A stretch of DNA of 6,778 bases, taken from assembly GCA_937893635.1 (NCBI GenBank), contig CALBGF010000055.1, positions 1-6,778 of the forward strand, written 5' to 3'. A program made the translations under genes and the position numbers. Positions 6,767-6,778 of this stretch are shown in pieces (positions within the stretch are counted from its first letter, which is position 1; each line of letters opens with the position of its first letter). Under the pieces are notes generated by a model. It did not search any database, was not told the DNA's origin, and worked only from the letters and a program-made list of their open reading frames with translations. This DNA comes from an uncultured Mollicutes bacterium. GTDB taxonomy: Bacteria > Bacillota_I > Bacilli_A > RFN20 > CAG-826.

Positions 6767-6778
6767 AGACACAAAAAA

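Noticed and set aside
1..6778. CRISPR array, tRNA or rRNA genes, insertion sequences or attachment sites
   Set aside because: The window is almost fully occupied by five coding regions. The one larger gap (5400-5534) is explained by a terminator and promoter, and no spaced repeats, transposase or structured RNA gene was seen.
1..6778. Mycoplasma-type genetic code with UGA as tryptophan
   Set aside because: Tryptophans in the three W-containing complete proteins are TGG, no in-frame TGA occurs, and a TGA ends the first gene exactly at the start of nagA.

Overview
This 6.8 kb window is very A+T-rich (roughly 30% G+C by eye) and every gene lies on the plus strand. Strong AGGAG-type ribosome binding sites, a lipobox lipoprotein, short overlaps between genes and an intrinsic terminator point to a low-G+C Gram-positive bacterium of the Bacilli/Mollicutes side. 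All tryptophans in the proteins are encoded by TGG, and TGA is used as a stop codon. This argues against a UGA=Trp mycoplasma and fits lineages such as gut-associated uncultured Bacilli (RF39-like), Erysipelotrichia or Acholeplasma relatives. The exact taxon is inference and cannot be settled from this window.

Positions 1-5399 look like one operon for using N-acetylglucosamine (GlcNAc). It starts with the last 23 codons of what is probably nagB (glucosamine-6-phosphate deaminase). Next is a complete nagA (GlcNAc-6-phosphate deacetylase), then a surface lipoprotein made of BspA-type leucine-rich repeats, then a 910-residue secreted family GH84 beta-N-acetylglucosaminidase with two C-terminal discoidin-like modules. 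Successive genes overlap by 3, 11 and 1 bases, each downstream gene has its own strong ribosome binding site, and a perfect 11-bp terminator hairpin closes the group at 5412-5450.

The likely division of labour is as follows. The GH84 enzyme releases GlcNAc from glycans or glycoproteins outside the cell. The repeat lipoprotein sits on the cell surface and may bind substrate, host protein or the enzyme. An importer not seen here (probably a PTS) delivers GlcNAc-6-phosphate, which NagA and NagB turn into fructose-6-phosphate. Placing the LRR lipoprotein inside the nag operon is the most unusual point of the region.

Positions 5451-6778 hold an independent unit: A+T-rich promoter-like sequence, then glyA (serine hydroxymethyltransferase), which is complete and has all the main catalytic motifs plus several non-consensus residues. 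A further gene begins at or just past the right edge, announced by an AAAGGAG ribosome binding site.
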